From assembly GCA_032622095.1 (NCBI GenBank), contig CP136061.1:68017127-68081126 (forward strand): a stretch of 64,000 nt of DNA. Direction: 5' to 3'. Shown here in pieces: positions 25,101 to 40,100 of this stretch. Below the pieces are notes generated by a model. It searched no databases and was not told the DNA's origin. It worked only from the letters and a program-made list of their open reading frames with translations. The stretch's first letter is position 1. The number at the start of each line of letters is the position of its first letter. Both the position numbers and the translations under genes were made by a program. The stretch is from Siphonodentalium dalli (Eukaryota > Mollusca > Scaphopoda > Gadilida > Siphonodentaliidae).

Positions 25101-28100
25101 CAAAATTTAAGGATACAATAGATGATAGTTGCTTACGACAAATAGTTGAAGAGAAGACAAGAGGAGAATCTACACTAGACCTGATAGCAACAAATTACCC
25201 ACAAGCTGATTGCCATGTCAACATCCTTCCAGGCATTTCAGACCACGATATTCCAAAGGTAGAGATAGAAATTCCAATTATGCAGAATATGCAGAAGCAG
25301 AGGGAAATTCCAATTTATGGAAAGGCTGACTGGTCTGAATTCAGCAAACTTATGACAGAGACTAACCATGATATACAGAGCAAGAAGGAATCACACTCAT
25401 GCAGCAAATGAATTATATACAATATTCCAGCAAGCAATCACTGAAGGTGCTAGAAAGTTCATCCCACACAAATTTGCCCGGAAGAAGGACAAGCTTCCAT
25501 GGATGACACAAAACATCAGGAAAATGATGAGAAAAAGGGACCGGCTACATAAAAGTATGAAGAGGAACACAGGTGGAGTCCATGAGTCCATGAGAAAGAT
25601 AATAGCGCCGCTCAGTTCAAAGAATTAAAAAGAAATATCCAGAAGGAAATGAGGCGAGCATACTGGGACTATGTTGATTCTATATGGTAACACCGATGAA
25701 GGAAGAAAAGGATACGTTCAAATGTATGAAGAAATTCTGGACTTATATGTGAAGCATATGAAGACGGAAAAATCTGGACTGGAGATGCTTGAAGTTGATG
25801 GGGAAAGTTTGAAACTCTAAAAGAAAAAGCCAATGCATTAAACCGACAATTTGAGTCTGTCTTCAACAAACAGGACGATTACAGCACCTTGAATGGAGAA
25901 TTAAGCCACAGAACTATTATCTTACTCATCAATGGAAGACATAGAAATTACGGACCCTGGGATAGAAAAACTTTTGAGAGAGTTGAAGATCCATAAAGCA
26001 CCTGGACCAGATGAGATTAGCCCATTAATTTTAAAGACCCTGGCAACCACTATATGCATGATTCTAGGAGCAATATTCAGAAAGTCATATGGAACTGGAG
26101 AAGTACGTACCATCCATATTGAAGAAAGCAAAGGTTGTGCCAGTATATAAGAAAGGAAAGAAGAATGACCCAGCTAACTGCCGACCAATATCACTGACAT
26201 GCATAACATGTAAAATAATGGAGCATATTATTTGTAGCAACATAATGAAACATGGAAAAGAACTAACTATTAAACTGACAAACAGCATGGATTCAAAGAC
26301 AAGAGGTCGTGTGAAACATAGCTAATTGAATTCACTGCAGATATGTATACAAACAATATAAACAATGAACTGCAAACAGATGTAATTTTCCTTGACTTCA
26401 GCAAGGTGTTTGATAAGGTCAGCCACAACCACCTACTATATAAACTTAAGACCTATGGAATTGATGGCAAAACTAACAAATGGATAGGAAGTTTCTTACA
26501 TTAGATAGAAGACAGAATGTTGTAGTAAATGGAGAGAAGTCATACGAAGGAAGAGTTACATCAGGAGTTCCACAAGGATCTGTGTTGGGACCTAGTCTGT
26601 TCCTCTACAACATAAATGACCTCGATAAAGGAATAAAATCAAATGTAAGACTATTTGCCAATGACACTCTATTATACAAGACTATACATACACCGGAAGA
26701 TGCAGAGGAACTACAAAAGGACATCATGCAGATCACTAGAAGAGTGGGAGAATAAATGGAAAATGAGCTTCAATCCAGCTAAATGTGAAGCAATGCATAT
26801 ATAACGCATTCGCAGAATATTATCGATTCAGAATACTCACTCCATGGGATACAATTAAAAAAGGCGCAGAAGACAAAATATCTTGGAGTGACTATTACAT
26901 CAAATATGTCATGGAATCAGCATATAGACAATACAGCTGCCAAGGCTAACAGGACGCTGAATTTTCTGAAGAGAAATTTACAGATAAGTTCTCATCATCT
27001 GAAGGCGACTGCGTACAAGTCTTTAGTAAGGCCATTAATGGAATATGCACCGACTGTATGGGACCCATATACAGACAAGAATGTAGATGCATTGGAGAAA
27101 GTTCAACGACGCGCTGCTATATATAGATATGCTTTCAACAGATACAGAAGAACATCCAGCGTATCAGACATGATAGATAAACTGAGATGGCACTCTTTAC
27201 AGTCCAGGAGGCACCATATGCGCAGGCTCGATTATTCATGATGCACAAAATCCACCATCAATATGCTGCAATAAAAATCGATGAATATGCTAAAAGAACA
27301 AGAGAATCCAGGCACACTAATGCGGCTGGCTACCTAATTCCACAATCCAACTACGATTACCACAAATTTTCTTTCTTTCGATCCCTGGACCATAAGAGAA
27401 TGGAATGCTATATATCATACCAACGGAAATAGTCACCATCATTCCAGTCGATGAGTTCAGGACCAGGATGATGAACCAACTATATCCATGCTGGACGTCC
27501 CAGAAAACCCAATCGACCCAGTAAAGAATCCAATCAACTAATCATGACCTCCAAATTCAAAACAAAAACAAACAAAACAAAACAAACAAAACAAAAAAAT
27601 TCAAATCAAATTCAATTCAAATCAAATCAATTATTTTATCACAAACCCTAATCATGAAGAGAAATTATCACCAGTCGTTGCCAAAATAAATTAGTCATAA
27701 TCATCAGCCTGTTGATGGTGGACTGTAATCGGAAGAAGAAGAAGAAGAAGAAGTCTCTAACACAAGAAACACGTCAGATTACACATAAAAATACAACCAT
27801 TATATTTTCTTTATACCAATAAAAAGCCAATCACTAGTAAAATCAGAGAATGACTGTTTAATGAAGACCTGACAAAACTTGTTAATGACACATATTTCAT
27901 TTTAATTTGAACAATATTTGATATTGTGCCTTAATTAATATAGCATAATATAGAAATGCATTGGAAAAAGTCAGATTTAATAGCATATCATATCTTTATT
28001 ATCATATAATTTATGTAGAAAAATGTCATAGAACACTATTTGAAAGTACTCATGATGGCAAACATCGATACCAAATTTAATTGGGATCCACTGATCGGAC

Positions 28101-31100
28101 AAAAAACAATCATTTTGAGATAAATAAAGAAAGAATTAAAACTCAAGAAGGAAAATGGGAATATAATTGGGCCCCCTCTTTTGAAAGGCCTCCTGCTGGC
28201 TAACCTCCATACCAAATTTCATTGAGATCCAATAACCATGAATGCCTAAGATATATGGCCGGACTAGCCGCTAGACAGATGGACAAAGTCAATCCAGTAT
28301 ATCTTTAAAAAGTGGGCGTCTAAAAACATGTGGATCATGGGAAAGGCACTTCACAACACACAATCTTGATTTTATTTCTCACCTTCTACCCAATGTTAAT
28401 AATCTAAGATGTTGCTAAAAATAACAATATCAAGATCTGGGCTATTGCATGATGCATAATAATTCCCAATGGGGCATACAGTCATGTCTACATACAAATG
28501 TTATTGAGCATATACTGGTAACTCAATTGCAATAGCTTGGCCACCTGAAGGAAATTATGCATACCAATTTTACATAAGATTGTCTAAAATTAGTCATTCA
28601 CCAACCCAGGCAACAATTAACAATAAATTTGTTTCCATTGACTCTGCCTATTGTATTAAAGAGCGAGTAGGTAGACAAAGTACTGGACCAAATTGTCAAC
28701 TGGTGTTTTTTATCCTACAGAGCCAACACGAAAGGATTTATCGATTATATTAATGTTCAATATTGATCAGAATCAAAATCAGAGCTATTCATCTAGTTAG
28801 CATAACAATGATGTATATCTGTCATTCTAGGTAACATAAAATGGGTTTTCCATACATTCTGAGTATTATTTCATATGATAATCATTTAACCCTTTCATGA
28901 CAGCGCTGGTGCAGCATTAAAGACCTTGTGCCAGTGCATTCTCTTATATATGCAAGTCTCCCATAGGGAGCCTCGCATATATAAGAGAATACTTTGGCCA
29001 AACAATATTTACCTTGACCTTGTAAGCCAGTGCATTCTCTTATATATGCATTGGCACAGGATTTTCAAAAAATTTCAGGAATCTCCAGTCTTGAAGGGGT
29101 TAAATGGAAATGACAGAAAATATTTTTGAGTAGGGAGGTTATTTGAGGGCACAAGTATACAGGGTAGGGGAAAACAAAGCATATATTTACTTGTTTCTTA
29201 TCAGATCTTATCCTGAATTATTGCAAGTATAAACCAGTTTATAAAATTACCTATTAGCGACCATCTCATTCGCCATCAAATAGTCTTTCAAAAAAACTTT
29301 CACTTAAATTGATGTATTTTAATATGCCCTACAACCTTAAAAAGATTTCAGTTAACCTCTTCACTGCTGAATGACATCATGGTGTCGTGTGCTGGACTGT
29401 TGATGTTATGGTCATTTTTCAGTGAAAAAATAGAATGGGAATATCACGAAAAGTCTAAAACTGTCTCTGTTCAAATGCCTACAATGGTTCAAATGACAAG
29501 ATTCCGATGTACCAATCTCAGAGTTTCAGTTATGAATATTATATGGGCGACAGCTAGTGTGCTGAGTAGGTCCATAGAGCAAAGAGCTTTAAGGGACGAA
29601 AAAGAGAATTGCCATAGTTACCTGTGGTTGTCCAACTCTTCAAGCAGACTTTCTGGAGCTTTCGGAGAAGGACAGATCATAGCCTTCACATTCTTACCCT
29701 CCATATCTTTGGAGCAGGTCTAGAAAGAAACAGAGATAGAATAACAGAATAAAGCAACTCTTTATAATTAAAGGAACTCTATTAATCCATTCATTACTCT
29801 GTGCCAGTACATTCTCTTATATATGCAAGTTTCCCATAGGGAGCCTTGCATATATAAGAGAATACATTGGCATACAATATTTACCTTGAACAATTATTGT
29901 AAGCATGTGACACAATGCATAATTGAGGTGCCCAATGGGTGCACATCACCATCTTCACCATTTAATATATTTAATAGTAAATACAGAGATAGCTGATGCA
30001 TAGGCGGAATGCTCCGTTGGCACTTGTCCCAGGAATAAAAAATAAATTTAACCCTTCCATGACTGAAGCTTCCTGAAATGTGGCAGGATGTTGAGAATTC
30101 CATTGTCCCAGGTCCAACTACATGTAAATGATACAAGAAAGTAATGACATAATCATGCTTAATATTTACAACCTAGTTTAAACACATAATAGAGTCTGTG
30201 TTCTGTTTTGGTCACATATGTTAAGTTTAATTTTAAGGTTGACTATATTTTTACTATATAGCACACAATGATAAAACATGAATTTCTTCAAAATTATTGG
30301 ATGTAATCAAAATGTATTTGATTACATTTAGAAAAGTTTTGTATTAGTACTCAAACACATCAACTGGGAAAAGTATTTGTATTGTATTTGTTATCAATAA
30401 AAATTGAAAGTATTTTAATCAAATACATTAGCCATGTAATTGCCCATCCCTGGTCATATGTGTATTGGATAAAGGGTTAAATATGTATTCACTGTGCTAC
30501 AGGCTTTATATTAACAAAAAATTCAGTAAGTCTTTACCTTCACCTCTCCGCCATTGACTGTCATGGTGAATTCCTGTACATACTCCAAATTAGAACCATA
30601 CACATTGATACGTCTCCCTCCACTAAAAAAAATAAGGAATAATCTCTACAATCAATATTAATTTTTATTTATTACACACATACATGTATTGCCAAGCCTG
30701 CAAATAGTGTGCCTGTCATTTGCAGAATGAGGTCCTCAGAGGGTGAATTTAGTGATGCTATCCCACACAGCATACTAGCATCACCCAATTCACTCTCTGG
30801 CAACCTCATTCTGCTTAGGCCTCATCTTCTGGGAAGTATCCATAGTCTCAAATTAACATTGTTTTTAGTAAATTTTTCCATTCTGTTCAGTTTGTATATC
30901 CTCTAATTTGTAGAAGATAAAATGCATAATCGAGGTGACTAATGAGTGAACATCACCAACTTCAAATGGGTACTTCAATCTTATTCCAGGTCTCCCATAG
31001 CTGTTGAGGCCTAAGCAGAATGAGGTTCAAGAGGGTGAATATGGTGATGATAGCCCAGTGGGATAGCATCACTAAATTCACCAGGCTCTGGGGACCTCAT

Positions 31101-34100
31101 TCTGCAAATGACAGACACACTATTTGCAGGCCTGCCTATTGTTATTTTTCAGTTGATTAGGTTAATTTCCAGTCTGGAGTAAACTACATACCCACATATA
31201 AAAAATAGTGGGTCTGACGACCTTTCGTTCAGTTTTCATTTCCCAAACCAGGGATTCCTTGTATTTACGGCCAATCAAAACTTACTCTAAGAAATGTGTG
31301 CGCCAATAAAAAACTATTAACATGTCACATGCTCTTGGTGTGGAAATTCCGAAGGTGTGGCTAAAGGTTGTTAAAAATAGTATCCATGACGTCATGTTAT
31401 ACCGGAAGAGAGAAATAATTTGTTCTAAGTCCAAGAAATCCACATAAATTGACATTTTTTATAATTTCAAGCAGATCTGTCTTTAAAATACATTTTATTT
31501 TGGAACCTGGATGCTGTTTACCTTTATTGCTGAACAAAGAGTCACAAACCCTGCAACTATTAATTCCGATTCTGAGAATCGGCTTCCCAGGGGTTGATGC
31601 GGCCATGACGGCACTGACACGTGACCATGTTTACACCTGTCAATCACGACTAATTTTACATTTATATTTAGCGCGGTGTGACGTAATTTGGGGGAAGCCC
31701 GCAACCGTACAGAAATGAAAAGTTGATGGGAGTGCAATAGACTCAGTATCAGTAAGAATCTGAGTGTATGTTTACAAAGACTGGTTAATTTCACCCAAAT
31801 GCACTAGAGCAATCCTGAGAGTTTGTAAATGATGTCATGCATGAAAACTCAAAAGGTACTACAATAATGATTCAACCTTGTATGGTGTTGAGTAGATGAC
31901 TAACTAGTATAGAAAACAAACTGTTTGATACTAACAAATATTTACTGCATTCTGTAATACAGTAATGCCCTAAATAATCGACTCCTTAACCACAGCAGAA
32001 TTATGGGTAACTTTTCAGGATTTAGTCGGAAGTATGGCTTGTTGCCATTCATCAGAAAGCTCTCAGTGAGAGCTTTCCTATGAATGGCAACAAGCCATAT
32101 TTCCAATAGGGGCCTGCGAACCTTAGATTTTAGGTCAAACCGAACCTTGAAACTGAATCATCATCTCGGTTTCGAATCAAACCAAACCTCGAACCTCGAA
32201 CCCAAACAATGACCGTGTTGTCGTAGATAGAGTGGACAATCAGAACAGTTAGTGGACATTATTATAGTAAAATCAACAGTTATTTAAGTATTGGCCAGCA
32301 TGCATCTATACTATAAGATAATTACATAATAAAGAATTATTTTATATTGGAGATTGGTCTATTTATTCGTCTGCGACTTTGGTTTCAAATCTATGCATTT
32401 TCTGTTCTGATCGATCTTTTCTGTTTTTGCATTTGACTTACGATTTTTTTATGGAAAAAGTAAGACACGTAGGGTCCCAAATAAGCACTATGCAGGGGGA
32501 GTTTTCTCTTGTAAATAAATTAAGTACCCGTACGGCATATTATTATTGTAATGACGCCACTCAGTAACTATTAACAGGCAGCTAAATTGTAGCAAGACGT
32601 CAAAGCACTCGACCGTCAATCTATAACTCTGCGACAACACACGACAAAGATCAAAGCGTGCAGACGTCGTATTGTAGCAATTTAAGTGTCACACAGTCAC
32701 AAGATGAAGCACATCGGGTAACATAATCATGTTAATCATTTGTGCTGATAAACAATGACCACACCCTCTCCTCACTGTGATTGGTTGAATCCAATTGTAG
32801 ACACAGAAGTGCTGCCCGGAAATACCTATTTCAGCCAGTTTACGGAATTCAAAAAAGCTTATTCGTTCTGTATTTATGTATTTGTCAATAAGCATAACTT
32901 GTTGTCTCGATAGTTAGGTATAATTATGTCCATTAGTAAAATTATATGGGGAATAAAACAAACATTGACGACAGACTGAGATAGAACACCAGAAATGTAA
33001 ATTATGGTTTTACTAATTAATTATCCCAAATTTGACATGTCCGACCAGACCGTATAGCGGGAACAGAATAAAGTGATTATGCCAAAAGACCTCTTCAACT
33101 AAATATCACCCAATGACCCCACCCGAGTAACGATAAAATTAATTATTTCCAATGTAAACATAAAATCATATTATCATGCACACAGTTGTGTGTAATTTTT
33201 TTAAACCAATTAGTATACTGTATATTACCAATAAACAATTCCTAGTATGCAAAACTTGCTCATTTTGCGGGATCACTAGGTTTGATATAAACGAATCCCG
33301 TCTAAGGTTTCATGGCGGTTTTGAATCGAACTGAACCTCAAACGGTTCGCAGGGGACTAATTTCGAACTAAATCCTGAAAAGTTACCCATAATTCTGCTG
33401 TGGTTAAGGAGTTGATTATTTTGGGCATTACTGTAATTACAGACCTACACAGATGCGTGAAGGAGGTGACAATTATCATAATCGTTTGTTATGCTGCAAT
33501 AGTCTGCACCATTGCGACACAACAATGATGTTCACCACATTCACAAGATGTGCGGTTCTTATATATGTGTATTTATTCTTAAAATTAAACATATAGAGCC
33601 ATCACACACTCCACTGAATGTCCTCATTGTGGTGAACATCCATACCAAATTTCACTGAGATCCGGCAACCGGTGGTGGAGATATCTGCTCAACGAACAAA
33701 AACAAACATGTCCAGATAAACAAAGATGAATCACTCTACAGTGTAAAACCTGCACAAAATAATTGAACACTCCATTGAATTTCCTCATAGTGGTGAATAT
33801 CCATACCAAATTTTGCTGAGATCCAGCAACTGGTGGAGGAGATATCTGCTCAAACGGACAAAAACAAACATTTCCAGGTAAACAAAGATGAATAACTCTA
33901 GAGTTGAAAACCCAAACAAAATAATTGAACGCTCCATTAAATGTCCTCATAGAGGTGAACATCCATATCAAATTTGACTGAGATCTGGCAATCGGTGGTG
34001 GAGATATCTGCTCAAATGAACAAAAACAATAATGTCCAGATAAACAAAGATCTACATGTATAGCTCTAGAATGGCAATGATGGCATATGACACTCACATT

Positions 34101-37100
34101 TTAACAAAACAAAATTATCATAACCCTTTGAACCCGTAACACCGATATTTAGGTGCAAACGAACCATGACTATATCCTGTAACACCGATATTTCGGTGCA
34201 GCGACGACATGATTCGGTAGCAAATTTAGACCCACTGATTTATATTTAAATTGCTCCCACATATGTCAGCGGCGCCCATGGTGCGTATGGAATGGTTGAC
34301 CGCTAGTATCGGGTAGAAATATATGTGCATGCTCATAGCATATAATCTACAAAAACATACGATATTTTAAGCGAACTGTGCCGCTATATTTACGGCATAT
34401 AATTTTGTGTTCCCCGTGTGTGTACAGAACAGACATAATTTAGACACACAATTTCAGTTTAAATTACCCTCGCGTATATTAACCAGTGTTCTGCTACATA
34501 TGGGGAAGGGTCTATCGCATATGAAGTTGATTTATTCGCGCATGCGCAGACTAGCGCAATGAAAAATAAATGGTTTATAACGTACATATACACGACATAC
34601 CCACTAATATATATATATAAATTGGACTATTGAAGTCAGCGCTGGCAAAGGTGCCTATATGGATTGGCTGCCCGCTAGAAACGGGTAGGAAAATATGCGC
34701 ATGTGCGCAGGCTATAATTCATTTTTTAAAATGCGTTTAAGTGAAATGTGGCGCTATATATGACATTTTGTTGCATGTTTCACATGTTAGTACAGTAGAC
34801 ACAATCTAGACAACTTACTTGAACAATGGGGCTATGATATGTTACGGGAAATTACATTGTTTCTGGTCTCTGTAATATCAGTCTCTGTTATGCCACATGC
34901 AGCAAAAAGTCTATCGCATATCAAGTTGACTTACTCGCGCATGGTCAGGTACATCTTAAATTTCACATTAGGATATTGGTTGCATCGAAACACAATTCGC
35001 TGATGTATAATTACAACATTATAAGCTAGAATTTGTTTATTCTGCAAATTTTGGGTAGTAACCGTTTCTAAGGCGAGATCGGGTGGAAAAGTCTCCCGAT
35101 CTTACAATGATCAGTGGTCCGTGCATGCATAGCATGCCTGCACAGTTTCAGGAAGGTGTACCCTTTAAACATAACCAACACCATGCGACTAGACACTGTC
35201 TAAATTAAGGCAAAACATACCACTGAATGGTTAGTGCAATGATGTCATTCGATCAGTTGTGGTATTTGCTTGGCAACCGTTGCTACCCTTAAATGGGATA
35301 TTTGGTTCACTATTCTGGTCGGGTATATCTCAAATTTCACGCAATCAAAAAACGCAATCACTGGGGTTGAATTACGACGCTATAAGCTATATTTACATTT
35401 TCCAGTCAATTCCAGGTAGTTGCCTAGCAACCGTTACCAAGGAGTTGCCGCGAGGCAAAGTCTCGCAATCTTATAATGATCGCTGATCCATGGGGGACAA
35501 ACCTGTAAAGTTTCAGACCGGTGTCACAATTTGAACATAATCAACACCATGCTACTAGACACTGTCTAATTTAAGCGGAAATACCACTGGGAGCCCCGGC
35601 TCAGGGTGTCGATCACTGTGGGGCACCAGGGTTCAAAGGGTTAAGATTATATCATATTAAGTCAATATTCTGTAACCATAACATGACTGGAGCTTCCTGA
35701 AATTTTGCAAATACCCTGTGCCAATGCATTCATTTATATATGCGAGCCTTCCATATATAAGAGAATACATTGGCATAACAATATTTATCATGACTATGTA
35801 TAAGCCAGTAATTCTCATATAAATGCGAGGCTCTTTAATGCTGCATCATCATAGCTCCCATCATGAAAGAGTTAATTTGCACACATATTTGCACAGATCA
35901 ATGACCCAAGTCAACAATCAGTCATGCTTCAATAGTTATCAATAATTATTTGACAGTGATTTTTCGGCAATTTATCATTAAGTATATAATAAAATATTTT
36001 GCCTACCTTTCGAAGGATTTCTGTGGGAAGATACGTGTTATAACTGGATTTGGTCTGACATCAAAGGAGATGGGTAATGTCCTAGTAACAGTACCATCCC
36101 TGATAACAACTTCAGTTAGTTTACCGCTGTGTTTATTATGATTCCTGAGCTTGCATGTAATCATGGATGCATTTTGATTTTTACAAGACCTGCAATGTTA
36201 AAGACATATTATGTACTTGTTCAGGTATGTGAAACTAGTAAGTTAGCATTCAGGTGCTATGTCAACTGAAGGAATGTAGCATATTGGTAACATTGCCAAA
36301 AATTTAAAGCAAATCGACTGTACCACTCCATAGAAATCAACGTCTGAACTACCCTCAATTGTAATTATTTACTTCTTGATTCGGAATGCAACTATCTCTG
36401 ATAAACTAATGAAAATTATTTCACCATCGAGAATAACTGCTAATAATATATCTACCGCAGAGTTTCACATCACTTTAATATAATAATTCCCTTAATAATT
36501 GGATGTACACAAATGGGTATATAGTTATTATTTTCCACTGTTTCATTTGAAGATAGGTTTTAATGTAACAGAAGCTAAATTTTGGGGGTACATGTATCTG
36601 GAATTGTAATATGGCTTAATTGCCTAAACCTGCATATAAGGCTCGTCCTGATTGGTCAGTAGCATATTCCCATGGATACATGAACGTCATTTTGTGGTAC
36701 AATTCTAGATATTCTGAATAGTACCACAAAAAAATATCCCAATAGTGATGTCATGGTTGACCTTAGGGTTCGAAGAGAAAAACTGTTTGGCGGAAAATCA
36801 TACCATGCAGAGATAAAAACTGGGCTATTATATATTATGCCTGTCACTACAATTTTGACCAAAACAAACAGTCGAACGTATGATGTGTTTCCTCTTCTGT
36901 GATGTGAGAATTATTCCATATGACAAACGCCTGCGAAATAATCTTTGATATCTCACTGGAAAGAACACCTGATATGCTTCTGAGGACAGTACTATAGTAT
37001 TATAAAGCTATTGTCCAAATTTTGTGCAGATATTCTAAGTAGTGATTGCTGACTATAAGGCTTGAAACTTTTTTGGCTGATTGAAGTTTCTTTTGTCATT

Positions 37101-40100
37101 TCAAAAACATCTGACTAATGGCCAATTTGGTCACCAACAGAGCAAACCCTGTTAATGAGAACTAAATAATCATTGCATATACTCACTGTTTGGCACAATT
37201 TTTCGAACATTGTACAGCCTTTTCTGACCCATTTGTACCCCGAAATTCAATCACTTTATTTTTTGAAAAGGAAAGCAAATCTCTTCCATATATGGTCATT
37301 ACTGTTCCGCCTGCTGCTATCCCATAATGAGGTGATATCTCAGTTATTTGAGGATCCTGTAGCAGAGAAATATTTACAAAACAAAAATTGAAATAAAACT
37401 TGAAGGCCAATCAGCTACATAATCCATATTTATATAGTACCTATGTGTGAAATCAAATGATTATACTAGACTTCATGGCCAAAAAGTACTGTCAATAAGT
37501 GATTTCACTTACTCGCGGCGAATCCGCCATTTGGTCTCCGGAGGTTAACAAGTAGCATCTATTTTTAGCATATGACACCAGCCTGGGAATTCCCAAAATA
37601 AAATGGCAACAGGTCGTTATCGAATCACAGGTGCGAGAACTTCATAAAACTAATTAAACACTCACCCTGGATACATACAATACGTAGGTTTCGCACAGTA
37701 GATGGGTTGGATGTATCACGTATGTTTTTGAGTTATTTTTTTAACGCAAGAACTCGCTATTTATCAGTAACTTATGGGAAGTTCGTTGACAAAAAAGGGC
37801 GTCTGAATGTCTGCATCGTCACCAGATCCTAACTCTATAGATGACATGGCCAAAAAACAATTCTTAAACACGTAGTTGCACTCAGAATAAATGAAATTAA
37901 GCCATAAAATGTTGATAAAAAATTCTCGCACTCAGCTGTCGAATGTTTACAAATGGTCGAAATGGATGCTACCTCTCAACTTTTACCTTTTACCGGCTTT
38001 TACCGGTGGGTTGGATAAAAAGCTAGGAATCGGACCATATGGAACCATCGGCCATCTTGAAAATCGCGAACCAGCAAAAAGGCTTATTTAGAGGTGACAA
38101 AGTAGAATTTTTTGAAATTTAGTAGGGTACCTAATTGTGAAACGAGTCCAGCACATGGTAACACAGATGGTTCCACAGATTAGCAAACTCAGCTACCGTA
38201 GCTAATATTCATTTCATCGAGCAACAGACCAATTTTCAAAATTATTATTTTCAGCAATGCAAGGGGTAGAGGCTTGTCGTCAAAAAAGCGAGTAAATATA
38301 TATATTCAATGAAAGTGTCAATGACAATGTAGCTCAACATAGAGAAGAAATAATGTCATATATATTACAGTCAGTCAATGAAGTGATAAGGTATGAGGAT
38401 AATATAAATGTTCAAGTAATGCCAGAGGTCAACTCGAAGAGCCAAAAGAAGGTTGGAATCAATTGGATGGAAAATGTTGGTTGATGGGCCAAAGTATTTA
38501 GTGATGCAAAGAGTAAAATCTAAAATGGCTGCCAGCAGCCATGTTTTAGATGGAATATCATTCAAATTTGATCGCTCAAATCTAGAAGTGATCCTGTACA
38601 TGCATTTCTCAAATATATGTCGGCCGCAGGGTGTACCAATGGATTCAAATGTAAACTCCAAGATTTCTAACAAAATTTGGAGAAAAAAACAATGGCTCCA
38701 TCTAGAATTCAACCTGAAGATTCATATGATGTTGACGGTCGGATGAGTGATTTAACCTGTAGGGAATGCCAAAGGATTTAGTCTTGCAAATATTAAAATC
38801 TAAGATGGCCACTGGAAGCCATGTTTTTCAATGAAATTTGGAAAATTTTCAAGCTCCAATGTACAGGTTATCCTGAATATGCCTATAAATTTTCAAAACA
38901 ATTCTCCAATAAATATGGCATGCAGGGTGTGCCGATAGATTCATTTGAAATCGGAGATGACAGCTGGCAGCCATGTTTTTTATTGAATTTTGGGAAAAAT
39001 TAATGGCTCCTATCAAGTGGTCACCCTTAGCTGGTAAACAAAATCGGATAAACCTGATTTTCGAACTTGATCGAGATACTGCAATGAAATATCTGTACCC
39101 CCAAAATGATTGGAATCGGGTGAAGTTTATTCAAGTTACCATACAAACGGTCATAAAATTGCTAAATATAGACAAACTAAAGGGCGTAACTCAGGTAAAC
39201 AATACCGGACAAACCCAGTTTTCATACTTGAATAAGATATTGTTGGGAAAGGTCCATATATGAATGTAATCGGTTGACGTTTGTTCAAATTTTCGTGCTA
39301 ACAGTCATAAAATTGCTAAAAATACACAAACTAAGGCAGTAATTCATGTAAAAAGGATCGGTCAAATCTGGTTTTCGATCTTGTTCGAGATATTGTTGAG
39401 AAAGATCGATATACCAAATATGAATGAAATTGGTTGAAGTTTGTTCAAGTTATCATGCTAATGGACATAAAATTGTTATAAATAGAAATAAGTGGCATAA
39501 TTCTTGTTAGAAATTTGAGGCAGGCATGATTTTGTGTGTGCAGCTGTTGCATTGACAATAAATTCACATTGCCAAAAATGCCTGCCTGCCCGCACACCAA
39601 CCTTCCCTTTGAGTTTTGATCAAACCCAGAAGACCCATAAGAAGTTTGGTGATGATTGGATGAGGGTGTGCCCAAGGATTTAGTCATGCAAAGAGTAAAA
39701 TCCAAGATGGCTGCCAGCAGCCAAGTATTTCATCAAAAATCGTTCAAATCAGGGACCATGCCAAGAGGTTTCACATTTGATTAATTAAATATCAGGGAGA
39801 AGTGGACTGTTTTCAAAAATAATTCAAAATGGCTCAAGTTCATATGACACCCCAACATCATCATTCTATGATCTAATAAGTATTATGCAATACAATAGCC
39901 ATTTTACAAAATGAATATAATGAGTAAGAACATCATTATAATCAGAAAAAAAACAGTTTAAATAAGCTATAGGTACAATTGCATACTGGTATATGAGAGA
40001 GAAGTCACTTCTCCCTTTGACAAAATTAGGGAGAAGTGACACAATATAGGGAGAAGATATCTAGAGTTGAGCTAAAATAAACAATTATAAACAAGCACAC

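Noticed and set aside
29379-29723. Plus-strand 114-codon frame
   Set aside because: Its right part is the antisense of plexin exon 9, which is supported by splice sites and phase.
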